NCBI RefSeq assembly: GCF_030253575.1
Contig: NC_080561.1
Coordinates: 1,492,001 to 1,556,000 of the forward strand
Source: Rhododendron vialii
Taxonomy: Eukaryota; Streptophyta; Magnoliopsida; Ericales; Ericaceae
Direction of reading: 5' to 3'
DNA length: 64,000 nt
Position numbers and translations under genes: made by a program. Positions 33,901-43,280 of the stretch are shown here, piece by piece. The notes under the pieces are model-generated. The model saw only the letters and a program-made list of their open reading frames with translations. It did no database searches and was not told where the DNA came from. Numbering within the stretch: the first letter of the stretch is position 1; each line of letters starts with the position of its first letter.

Positions 33901-35414
33901 CAAAAAGTACTGTCCATTTGCCATGGAACTCGCGCCCATAGTCAGCCTCTTGGGCGGAGAATAGAAGGACCCTTTTGTTGATTAGCTAATTGGCTTTTTT
34001 TTATTCAAATTTTTTTCATTATTGTTAATTTCGCATCAATTTTTTTTGAATTATTGTTTCGACTCGACGAGAGAAATTGAAAAACTAAAAAATTATGGTC
34101 CAAACCTTTTTTTGGAATAAAGCCGAAAAATCAGACTTCTTTTTTGTTGATTTTTCATCTTTATTAAAAAAATTAGGTTTGGACCAAAATTTTTAACTTT
34201 TCTGACCCCTTGTCGAGTCTATATAATCTACAAAAATTTGACGCGAAACTAACAAATGTGAAAAAATTTGAACGAAGACAACAAAAAAAGTTAATTGGCT
34301 TATTTAGCCAAAAGACCCTGTTGTTTGATACTTTGATGTTTGGCTTTAATCTCCTAGTTTTAGATCTGTATGGAATCAACAGCGCCGTGATGCTTATGCA
34401 TTTGTGAATATGTACCCCTTTAGGTGCTTATTTCTTGGCTATTTTAATCAAATTTTGTGTGTCGGTTCTGCTTTGAATTATACTGGTCTTTCTCTTTATG
34501 AAAGAAATTAGGTATTCTATTTTGATGTAATTTGTCTTTTTGTTGGTTAAGGGTGCGCATTTGATTTCATATTTTTGTATTATGGATGGATTACTTTGCA
34601 GGTGCCATTGGATTTTACGAAATGATATGAAATGCAATTTAACTTGTAAGGAAAAAAAAAGTACAAACGCGTCAATGCATAAACAATTTTATATATCCAT
34701 CCATCTTAGGCCTGTCAATGGACCGGATCCGATCTGAAAAATTCGATCCGGATCCGATAACATTAATCCGATAATCCGAATACGGATCGGATTAAATTCG
34801 TTATCGATCCGAATCCGTACTTTATTTTTTTTTAATTTTTTAATTTTTTTTAAAAAACAGTAAATTTTTGATTTTGAAAAAAAAATATTTCAGAAGTTGT
34901 ATTTTTATTTTTTACTTTTTATTTTTATTTTTTTAAATTTTTTTAAAGAAAATATATTTTTTTTTTGAAAAATATAATTTTTTTTGCTAAAATTTTTGAA
35001 GTAAAAAAGTTTTCGGATTGGATTCGGATTTTCGGATTCGGATCCGAATTTTTCGGATTCGGATCCGGATTCGAGTCTTATCGGATTCGGATTGGATTTG
35101 GGTCTTATCGAATCCGGATCGGATCTGGCCCATTGACAAGCCTAATCCATCCCTACGATCAAATACACTGTCATTTGCAGAAATTAAGAGATAAGAAAAT
35201 TACATGGAGTAGGAATAGAGGTGATTCTAGGCATGATGTGAATTAGGATGAAACGATCGGCGTAAGGCATGAGATTCTCCGCCGCCCACCAGACAGCCCG
35301 ACGGCTTCCGTTTCCCACGCGGCCACCGCTGCTGCCTTTGACGGCCACCGCCACGGTCAACGGCGGCCGCAGCAAAGTGCGGTTGCTGTCAACAGTCACA
35401 ATTGACAATTCCAT
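24993..35414 (-). CDS. USP-kinase-U-box protein, copy B
   Basis: Nine minus-strand exons: 35204-35414, 30758-30879, 30560-30675, 29091-29236, 28706-28992, 28489-28590, 26772-27200, 25788-26537 and 24993-25187. They total 2358 bases, 785 aa. Exons 2, 3, 6, 7 and 8 are exactly as long as in copy A; exons 4 and 5 differ by +18 and +3 bases, both in frame, which argues that the protein is under selection. Domain order is the same: USP (VAVAVKGSSGGRVGNG...), linker, coiled coil, kinase (GEGSYGKV, VAVK, HRDLKPGN, DVG, MDPEYQRTG), U-box (CPILQEVMEDPYIAADGFTYEHR). The acceptor of exon 5 is TTTGAAG rather than a C/TAG, the weakest junction. Introns are enlarged by several insertions: a palindrome pair, two hAT-like elements, a SINE-like block and a GGATCC-rich element. 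It is predicted to be an E3 ligase with kinase activity. Confidence 0.86.
27731..28009. mobile_element. Palindromic element 1 in an intron of kinase B
   Basis: A long palindrome centred near 27885. GGGATGCCGCACGGGCTTA at the left matches the complement of TAAGCCCGTGCGGGATCCC at the right, and GAACGTGATTTTAAAGGTACCCGCGAG is mirrored inside. It begins after a TA/CA microsatellite (27686-27717). It shares its inner sequence with the neighbouring palindrome. Confidence 0.75.
28045..28398. mobile_element. Palindromic element 2 inserted in a (TA)n microsatellite
   Basis: Ends CGGGACGGTTC and GAACCGTTCCG lie directly between two TATATATA runs (28034-28044 and 28399-28417). The arms contain AGACACTCAAAAAAACACT and its complement and meet near 28222. 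The interior repeats the AATGTG...ATGTGATTTTAAGGGTGCCCGCGAG block of element 1. Microsatellite-flanked insertion resembles Micron-type MITEs of grasses; that link is by analogy only. Confidence 0.75.
29356..29950. mobile_element. hAT-like non-autonomous element (595 bp) in intron 3 of kinase B
   Basis: Ends TAGGGCTGGGAATTT and, reversed, AGGGGTTGGGCATC, with TATAGGAC and ACTAGGAC (6/8) flanks. The interior is rich in GACACGA/ACACGACT repeats. Copy A reads CATGTATAGGAACCACATG at the same place, an empty site. The ends and 8-bp duplication fit hAT. Confidence 0.8.
30030..30479. mobile_element. Second hAT-like element (450 bp) in intron 3 of kinase B
   Basis: Flanked by an exact 8-bp duplication TTAACGTA (30022-30029 and 30480-30487). 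Copy A has a single CTTAACGTAGTATCC at the same place. The interior carries GCTCGAGTTCGA-type repeats on both strands, and the ends GGTCTGCAAATGA / GACTACAAACGA are weakly inverted. Confidence 0.85.
31633..32201 (-). mobile_element. SINE-like insertion with duplicated body in intron 1 of kinase B
   Basis: Sequence absent from the matching intron of kinase C, where GAAGAAAATATAAGACG is continuous. On the minus strand a tRNA-like A box (TGGCAAGCGGTGGGG, plus ~32122-32136) and B box (GGTCACGAGTTTGAATCC, plus ~32070-32088) are spaced as in tRNA-derived SINEs. The body contains two ~115-bp related units (31750-31868 and 31895-32015), both with CATAACATGTTCAGCCAGT and CCCATGGGAAGGTAGCC. AATAT occurs at both borders. 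No clear poly-A tail was seen. Confidence 0.55.
32951..33224. mobile_element. Inverted-repeat MITE, family of 6280-6638
   Basis: The left arm TTCGCATTTGTTAGTTTTGC...GATTCGTCTCGACGAGAG is mirrored by the right arm ...CGCAAAACTAACAAATACGAAAAAATTTC. It lies in intron 1 of kinase B. A half-copy with the same CTCGTCGAGACAAATCAATA block follows at 33300-33410. Confidence 0.65.
33985..34312. mobile_element. Inverted-repeat MITE, related to 32951-33224
   Basis: Starts near TTAGCTAATTGGC and ends GTTAATTGGCTTATTTAGCC. The arms share TTATTGTTTCGACTCGACGAGAG and TGACGCGAAACTAACAAATGTG with the family. Also in intron 1 of kinase B. The exact ends are uncertain. Confidence 0.55.
34709..35142. mobile_element. 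Self-complementary GGATCCG-rich element in intron 1 of kinase B
   Basis: Inverted ends GGCCTGTCAATGGACCGGATC and GATCTGGCCCATTGACAAGCC, with TTA on the left and TAA on the right. Both ends carry many copies of CGGATCCG/ATTCGGAT; the middle is nearly pure A/T. It starts only ~60 bp downstream of the exon 1 splice donor. Confidence 0.75.
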
Positions 35415-36530
35415 ATAGTACTCTTCGTAGCTCTGACGTTCGAAGCTCGAGAGTATACTGGGAGAGAGCGCGAAAGAGAGAAAAAAGAGAGTTAGTTTGA
35501 AATGGTAGTTTATATAGTGAGATTAACGGTTTAAAAAAGGACTTGTCAAGCTTCAAGTTTACGTAACTGGGACCCGCAGTCTTTGACCGTAGAAAGCACA
35601 AATTCAATATATTATTCTTTGAATTTCTAATGTGATAGATTTTCTAATTCAATATCGTTTTGGACTTCGAATAATGAATATGGCACATTTTCTAATTCAC
35701 CAATGCCAAAACTGCATACAAATCCACGATATATTATTCAATGATTTTGTGGCAACGTGACATGGTGTTTTGACGTCTCTCGATACCATGCACATTCGGG
35801 ATATATTCCAATTCATGCCAATACCATGAGTCCATGATCGCATACAAAATCCACAAGATATGATCATTAAATGATTTTGTGGCATCGTCCCATACAAATC
35901 CCATGAGATATTAATCAATGGTTTTGTGACTCCGTGACAGCTGTTAGGACACCATGTGGCGCTGTCACAGGGTGCCCAATAAAATTTTCAAATCCACATG
36001 GACGTAAAGTTCTCTCACAGTTCCTTCGGTTTTTTGGTCATTTCAAAAAGTTGTAAAAGTACATTAGTAAATGTGATTCTGTCTTCTTTATTTTTTTTTT
36101 CTAAAGAAGGAATATACGAATATACCTAAGAATAATCTCGTCCCAAGATTATAGTGACTGAAACAAATCCTCGGCTAATTGGACACACGAAACCAAGTCC
36201 AGGAGAAAGTTGCTACCAATTGCAGAACAAATCAGTACTTCAAATCCCATTTTGTAGTGGCAAGTGGAGTAATATAATTATGGAACTCACCAAAAAAGCA
36301 AGGCAAGGGGATGGCCTTGAACCTCAAAGAATACATTAACTCTACCCAAAGAATAACAAATGCTATACACCACTACTACATGTACAGATGCCAGAAAAAA
36401 CATTTCAAAACCGATACAGGATTGAGTTTATTTTTTGTAAGGACCATAAACAAACCATTTTAAATAAAATGAGCGGTTCCGATCATTTTTTTGGAACCCG
36501 AAACAGGCCTAAAAAGGGTATGTACGCATT
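35415..36530. other. Promoter and 5' flank of kinase B
   Basis: GA-rich leader at 35455-35495, then sequence at 35640-35990 shared with 61970-62630 upstream of kinase C (TGATTTTGTGGCAACGTGAC, AGCTGTTAGGACACC). Beyond this, 36120-36260 resembles the 3' flank of the kinase units, with AGGAGAAAGTTGCTACCAATTGCAGAACAAATCA, so a further unit boundary may lie here. No coding sequence. Confidence 0.55.
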
Positions 36531-36594
36531 GATACAGATTTATCTGTACCAGTAGCACCTCTCTTAGACTAACCATCTCTCCTTAATACTCCAG

Positions 36595-36770
36595 AAATGA
36601 TATGAGTATAGCAAAAGCTGTATAAACAGCTTGCATAGATCCATTTTGGACCCGTTTCGGGTCCCACAAAGATGATCGGAGTCACTCATTTTTGTGGGAT
36701 TCAAAACAGATCCAAAATGGATCTGTGCAAGCGGTTTGTACCGCTTTTGCTGTACCTCTAGCACCTCTGT
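36595..36770. mobile_element. Foldback repeat
   Basis: GCAAAAGCTGTATAAACAGC followed by TTGCATAGATCCATTTTGG is mirrored by CCAAAATGGATCTGTGCAAG and CGGTTTGTACCGCTTTTGC, making a ~150-bp hairpin. The outer flanks both contain GTAGCACCTCT/CTAGCACCTCT. Probably a MITE. Confidence 0.55.
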
Positions 36771-37007
36771 TAATACCATTCACAAGTTTGCTTGACATTT
36801 GACCAAGCACTTAGAAAAGCCCTGATCTCTCTCTTCTGATACAGTTTACCACAGCAGCTCTATCTTGCCTCCTAGCTTGGAAAATTCTGGCATTTCTTTT
36901 CCACCCAGATGTTAACAGTTGCAGAAAAGGCCAACTTAATGAAGGAATACAGCACAGAAACATGGCAAATCCTCTGGATCATCCATTCCAACTCTTGTTC
37001 ACCACAA

Positions 37008-37012
<5 letters not shown>

Positions 37013-37048
<36 letters not shown>
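37013..37048. repeat. (GA)n microsatellite
   Basis: About 18 GA units within the LINE remnant. It produces the serine/leucine and arginine/glutamate runs in the overlapping open frames. Confidence 0.9.
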
Positions 37049-37052
<4 letters not shown>

Positions 37053-38307
37053 CCCATGATCGTGTTCACCACAAGCTTCATTGCAGCTCCATTCCCCACA
37101 TCTCCAAGCAAATTTTTTGACTGGAGTGATAGGAAGGATATGTTAAGATAAAGCAAAAAGTAAATTACTAAGGGTGTGTTTGGTAAACTCCTCACCAGAT
37201 TTACTGAGAACTTCAAATTTGTAGGAGTTACTAGATTAATTGGCCAAAGCCTGCCCCTTCACCCCTCTCCCTTCAGATGAAGCTGGGCTTAGAAGCTTAG
37301 GACTAACTATGTTGCCAACATTCGCAGGGACTATAAGAAACTCCTGAAGTTGAAGCTCTTGGACCGAAGTATCCCTTTTATTGGAGGGATTAGAGTTATG
37401 CCCCTCCATCCCATTCACATCAGACCCCAACCCCTTGACTGGAACTGAAACTGAGCTCACAGAATTGGGGCTAACCACCTTGTCAACATCCTCAGGGACT
37501 AAAAGACCCTCCTAGGATTGAGACAGCCGAACCAAACTGTCTTTAACATTCAGACCTTCCTCATCCTTTCAGAATCAAATAACACACAGCATTCTCCTTG
37601 AACCCAACCTGAACTTCCTAGGAAGGACTAGTAAGAATCTTACTAGACCCCTCTAAGCTCGTTATTCCTCTTATTATATCCTTGGGGAGGGGCTATCGCT
37701 CGCTCGCTCCCCATTCCTCATTGATGACAGCCTTTCCTCTTTCCATGAGAGTACTATCCACGTCAGATCCCTTCCCCTTCTGCAACATTTACCTTCCTCA
37801 TGCCCAAAAACCTGGCACTTAACACACTGAATGAGCTTCCAAGGATAATGAATCCTGATCTCCATTGTATCACCATTAGGAGATTATAGATCACAAGACC
37901 CAGGAAGAGGAGATACTGTCACACAAATCTTAGCAAAACTAACCCTCCGACATGATTCAGTTAACTCATCAGCATATAAAGGCATCCCCACGACCTGGCA
38001 AGATAGCTCAACCCCATCTCAGTCCAATACTCCAATGGAACATTATAAATTGGACCCATAAAGGGATCTTTGTAAGTGTTTCCTTCTCCATTTTCAAATG
38101 TGGATGCCAATGCTTTAGCATCATAAGCTTCCGCCCAAAATGCTGGGGACCCATTTCTATGATTTATCTATGCTATCCCCTGCAAATAATAATAAGAAGA
38201 AACCGTGATCATTCAAAAGAACTTCCTTGATCCTGAATCTAGCCCATATATTCAGCACAATACTCCTTACCGCAGCAAAATCCAGTTTCTTATCAATAAA
38301 TTGGACC

Positions 38308-38523
38308 CAAGGGTTGCCCCAGTGGTAAGGGCGAATGACTGACTTTGGGAGTACTCCCCTTGGTCAAGGTTTCGATTCCTCACTGGGTGAGTACCCTGAT
38401 AGTAAGTGGGGGGCCGTGACTGGTGTGGCCGCACTAGTTCTCCCGAGGTTTGGGTTGCACAATTGGGTCCAATTGTGACTCGACTGTAGGGCTGTTCCTT
38501 GGTTATAAAAAAAATAAAATAAA
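38308..38523 (+). mobile_element. tRNA-derived SINE inserted in the LINE remnant
   Basis: A box TTGCCCCAGTGGTAAGG and B box GGTTTCGATTCCTCACTGGG, spaced as in a tRNA gene, with a 3' end CCTTGGTTATAAAAAAAATAAAA. The flanking direct repeats AAATTGGACC (38298-38307) and AAATTGTACC (38524-38533) match at 9 of 10 positions. The form is that of the plant Au-SINE group. It interrupts the reading frame of the LINE ORF1, so it inserted later. Confidence 0.85.
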
Positions 38524-38819
38524 AAATTGTACCATTTAGAGGAGCCCAATTCCTCCACTTCCGGAGGAGGAGAGACAACAATTCCGTCATGCGTAGAGAC
38601 AGGGGGTATGAAACCCAGCTTCATTCTCTGAGACTTATTCCCACCATTATCCTGCGTCAAAAGATCCTTCCAAGAAGTAGGTTTACTAACAACATCATCA
38701 GCAGAAACTAGCATTTTGTTAGTATCACCAAGAAGTTTCCGGAACCTCTGATTTTCAGTAGTAATTGCTTTATCTGCCTTACAATAGAGTATCATCTACA
38801 GCAATTTGTAAATGGTCCC

Positions 38820-40922
38820 TATTTCAAGAATAGCGAAGAAGTTAATGCGATTAGACTCCTTCGAACTTAGGTGAGTAGGAGAAACAACAAACATTATTAG
38901 CAAATTGACATCCAGAATGTCCAAACTATCCGAAGAATTAACCATAGTATTCAAAAAGAGCATCAATACAACTACTCATAGGCTCATAGCCCTAATATCA
39001 GTCGTAGCCATATTTAATCGCACGAGCTTTCTCAGAAGAAGTACCAGCCAGAATATCCGGAAATAATCATCCAACAGGTGGACGTGCCTGTCAGTTTCTC
39101 CGGAAATACCAAAGTGCTTTGTAATAAGTGCATATCATTCCCACTTATAGTGATATTATAATTACCGGTAAAACAAAACAGTGATTGTAGAAAGACCATA
39201 CATTTTGGTTATCTGTTCAATCATGAAATAACTAAGATGCGGACAGATAATTTCTAACACAATTAGCAAAGGAAAACAAATTCGAACTTTGCAAATAATA
39301 TTCAAGTCATTGAGAGAATATTAGCCTCAAAACAAGTGGGAAAAAAAAGTACCATCATACACAGCTTTTACGATATTTTGAGCCATCAACCATAATTCCC
39401 AGACCTAGAAATCAAACATGTGCTGGCATTTCATCTGCTGCAATTACAACCTACATTATGAATGTAAGGGATAACATACAGGCGTACAATTTGAATACCC
39501 AATGAACAATTACTATATTTGATTGCTAGGAAAGTTCCTTTGAAATTCCAACAAAATGAAATACCCACTTGGGAAAGTCACCATAATAAAACCTGAAACA
39601 TGCAATTAAAGGAACCAAATTTCTGACGAGAGAGAGAGAGACAGAGAGAGATTTGCCAACACGTACATTTCGAAGAAGATGACAGGCGGTGAGTGCAGTT
39701 GGGCTTGAGGAAGCTCATCGGCCATCGCCATGGATTTCCCCTTCGCCAGATAGGGTGTGCCCGTGTGTTGTTGGGAATTTTGGTTCGAAGGGGCAAAAAA
39801 CTCAGTACGTGCCAAGGCAAACTCGCATCTGTAAAGAGCGAGTTTTAGTCGATTCACTTCGCAGATTCAAACTGCGAAGTCCCTTTAACATAGTCACGCT
39901 ACAGTATTAATCGAATATGAACTTATATCAGGTTTGTTTCAGAGATCTAGATCAATCATATTGTAGAAATCATGAAAAACACCAACCCTGACGAAATTCA
40001 TTTGAATCAGATACGAATTGATAGCTCATCGAGAAGTGAAATGAAGATTTTTCATTTTTAATAATAGGCTTGGCTACATTGAATACGAACTCTCATTTTA
40101 AGGAACCTCGCGGGTTCATCATGCGGCATCAATTAAGGGTAAATTTCACTAGCACCCCTGGACTTCACTCTGATCATATTGTATGCCCTCTCTCTTCTCG
40201 AAAATCCCACTAAACCTACTTATTTTCGTGAAATTTTGTAGCACTTAGACCCGCATTTTTCAATGATAACAATTTTACCCTCATTTTCAATAAAACCCAC
40301 AGTTCATCCACGGCTGGTTTCAATGAAAAAAATATTTTCATCTGAAGGGCAAACGTCATTGAGATGTTCAAGAATCAAAAGGTGAGATTCATCTCTACGA
40401 AGGAATACTTGATACATTCAACTAAACTTCTTAATCCTTCAGCCCAAAAAAAAAAAAAAAAAGCTATGCCTATCAACAATGGAATACCAATAGGGTATAT
40501 ATGGGCATGTGCTATCCACTCTAGAGTCCCACATTAATGATCCAAGTTATTTATTTATTTAAAAATAATTTTATGAATTATTTAATTATGTCTCATGTAG
40601 AATTTTGGATGCATTGAAAAATTGAAAGGTTAGATTAAGTGCTTCATGTTATTCAATTGAGCTGATTTTGTACAAGGTTATTCAAGAAATTATTTTAAAT
40701 AATTAAATATTTAAGATAATTTGTGTGAAACCCCAAAGTAGATCACATGGGTGCCATTGTTTTGGTACATGTAGTCGGTTGCCTTAAGCATACGAAAATT
40801 ATCTTGGATTAATTGGTTTTTGATGTTTAGACAAAGGGTGCATAACACATCTTGCGTTATGATGTGGCTTCATGAATTGGGGGCATGGCATAGGTTACCT
40901 TACATGGCACGTGAATTTACTA
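38820..40922. other. Intergenic between LINE remnant and MITE pair
   Basis: No gene is supported. On the minus strand 39735-39676 a short open stretch (MAMADELPQAQLHSPPVIFF) ends at a GTACGTG donor-like site and could be a first exon, but no downstream exons were found. Positions 40130-40430 resemble a degenerate transposon. Confidence 0.35.
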
Positions 40923-41164
40923 CTCCCTCCATCCGGATTTGTTTGTCCACTTTTTGACTTTTAAGTATCTCAAAATGTTTGTCCATTTGACTTCAAATTG
41001 GATTGATTTTTCCTTTTTGCCCTTTATTTAGTGGAATAAAGTAACTTTTTTGAAAAAGTTGAGGGTAAATGTGGAAAGTTGAACCTTTTTATAGGTGTAA
41101 TTATTGTGTTCCTTTAAAAAGTTGAATTTTTGAAATTGGACAAACAAATTAGGACAGAGAGAGT
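40923..41164. mobile_element. Stowaway-like MITE
   Basis: Left end CTCCCTCCATCCGGATTTG, right end near CAAATTAGGACAGAGAGAG, TA flanks. The ends are more diverged than in other copies. The core contains GTTTGTCCACTTTTTGAC, like the inner nested copy at 60097-60346. Confidence 0.82.
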
Positions 41165-41222
41165 ATGATGCATGCGGGATGTGCAGTTTTACGTACTTTT
41201 AAAAATAGTTTGAAAAATATTA

Positions 41223-41494
41223 CTCCCTCCGTCCTTTTTTAAGTGTCCTGCTTCGTAACTCCAACTTATTAAAAAGACATTATCATTACACCTTTCACAT
41301 CAACTTTTTCCTTCACTTTCCATACTTACACATCATCATTACACTTTTATTCACTAACTTTTTAAAATAAAATATACTTTTAGAGACAAAATAGACAATA
41401 CACCAACTTTTACCCCTCTAACTTTACAAAATGAACATTTATTAAGGAACAAGCTAAAATGAAATACTGGACACAAAAAAAGGGACGGAGGGAG
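41223..41494. mobile_element. Stowaway MITE (272 bp)
   Basis: Ends CTCCCTCCGTCC and GGACGGAGGGAG with TA on both sides, about 60 bp from the preceding Stowaway. It lies ~330 bp upstream of the tRNA-ligase start codon, in its probable promoter. Confidence 0.9.
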
Positions 41495-41827
41495 TATATT
41501 TTTGGTTATTCATTTATTTAATTGGTATGTATCGGCCTTTTTTGCCTCAACACAAAGCTGGAGGCCCTCCACCTGAAGGACTTGATTGGAATAAATCAGC
41601 CAAAAATTGGCTAACCACCAAATTTCACCGACCCGTCCTTTTCCTTCAAAGGGGTTGGAAACAGTTTAAGGGCGTTAAGTGTTCAAATTTATACCTTAAG
41701 GGGCAACTCCTAATAGGGCCATAGTTGAGGGGGGTGTAAAGTGATTTATCCTAAAATGAATGGGTTTCATATACTCCGAGTATATGTATATATAATCATC
41801 ACCCATGCAAACCCTAATCGAGCCTCC

Positions 41828-43248
41828 ATGTCAGAAACAAAGTCTCTTCACTCTCATCACAACCTAGAACATCCTTCCATAAACATGGAAAAGCTGTCTA
41901 TATCCTCTCCGGATCAAGCCACCTCTTCCGATTCCTCTAATTCCACATCTGAGTAAGCTCCTACATATCTATGTTGTGTGTGTGTGTGTGTGTGTGTATA
42001 CATGTGTATCGCTTTGTTGGTGCGTGTAACTAAACGTGTTGGATTGATGAATTGCGTTTTCTGTGTGTGTGTGTGGTAGGGGGATGAGTGTAACGGAGAA
42101 GTTCAGGATTGCGAGGAGTGTTGGGGAAGAGTGCATTCACGAGGATGAGTTGCTAAACCTTCTGTCGAAGAAACCCGAACCGGTTTGTTACGATGGGTTC
42201 GAACCCTCGGGCAGAATGCATATTGCCCAGGTTTGTGATTCTCATCTTAATCGATTATCCTTGCGTTGTTACCCGTTTGAAGGATTTTGATGTTACCTGT
42301 CATGTTGTAAGCTAAAGTTCAGTTCTTGCTGCATGGTCCTAGTATTGCTCACCCACCATTCTGGAATTTCGTATTTCAGATACTCTGTGTTTGTATTATG
42401 GTTTGGGAGAGGTCTATTACACACTCGGATGTTGCCGTGTCAAATGTCAGGCAAAACAATGGTTGTGATGATGTCACAAAGAATGGTGTAATAATGGGAA
42501 GTTTGAGTTATAAAAGTTTCCTATTGTGATTCACCTAGGGGTGGCCCTAATGCCATGACTACTTTTGTTGGAGCCACAACACTTTTCTATTCTTGACAAC
42601 TTTAACCCTGCTCTCTCCCTCTCCTTTCTTCTTCACCATTTGGGTTGGAACCCAGATCATAGTTAGCGTGCATATTTTTGGAGTTTCACCAATTCGAACC
42701 TTGGGCGTCCTCCCTCCAGTCGACCACCATTTCAATTTACAGTCCATAGTGCTTGAAGCCTTGAAACAAAAACAAAAGTTTTAAACAGCGAGTTTTGTTC
42801 CACAGATGACTACTGAATTTTCCCCCAACAATTGAATCGCAATCAACGTCATCATTTCGAGATTCGGAATCAAAATCAAATCGGTGACTTCCACCAATGG
42901 GTACGATTTTTTCCCCACAAAATTTCGCTAATCGCGTCATTCCGAAATGTGAGTACCAAAGCCCAAAGGATATATTGAATAAGGTTGATCCAACATCATC
43001 AACAAAGCAGCCAGTATTTGTACAAGACATGGTGGGCTTTTGGCGATTTTCTGTGAGGTATATCCCTAGAGAATTCGGGCAAGTTTACGAGATTGATGAA
43101 CGGGACAGTGGTTGATTAGATTTGTGAGGGCATGCACAAAGGAAAAGAGGAGGAGGGAGGGAACACGGGGAGTGGGTTTCTGATCAGGAAGAGATGGATT
43201 GTGGGATTTGTGAAAAGAGATATGCCTGTAGGGGCATATTTTGATTTG

Positions 43249-43280
<32 letters not shown>

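Larger units (their letters stand above)
36840..38800 (-). pseudogene. Internally deleted LINE retrotransposon (DUF4283 ORF1 plus ORF2 tail)
   Basis: On the minus strand, 38795-38540 translates to an ORF1 N-terminal region (TSWKDLLTQDNGGNKSQR). After a SINE insertion, a DUF4283-like region follows with stops (FAAVRSIVLNIWARFRIKEV, MPLYADELTESCRRVSFAKI), then a zinc knuckle CVKCQVFGHEEGKC (37865-37800). Next comes a segment like the C-terminal end of LINE ORF2 (36880-37130, KLAFSATVNIWVEKKCQN). The endonuclease and most of the reverse transcriptase are missing. A (GA)n run interrupts the ORF2 tail. It is dead as an autonomous element. Confidence 0.68.

Noticed and set aside
38308-38400. tRNA gene
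   Set aside because: A and B boxes are present but there is no cloverleaf with acceptor stem, and an A-rich tail and target repeats show a SINE.
39578-39857. Possible first exon of a minus-strand gene (MAMADELPQ...)
   Set aside because: A donor-like GTACGTG follows, but no further exons were found in the ~900 bases downstream before the LINE remnant; kept only as a note.
41741-41827. Upstream in-frame ATG of the tRNA-ligase gene
   Set aside because: It adds a hydrophobic, AT-rich extension without conservation; the ATG at 41828 gives the usual length.
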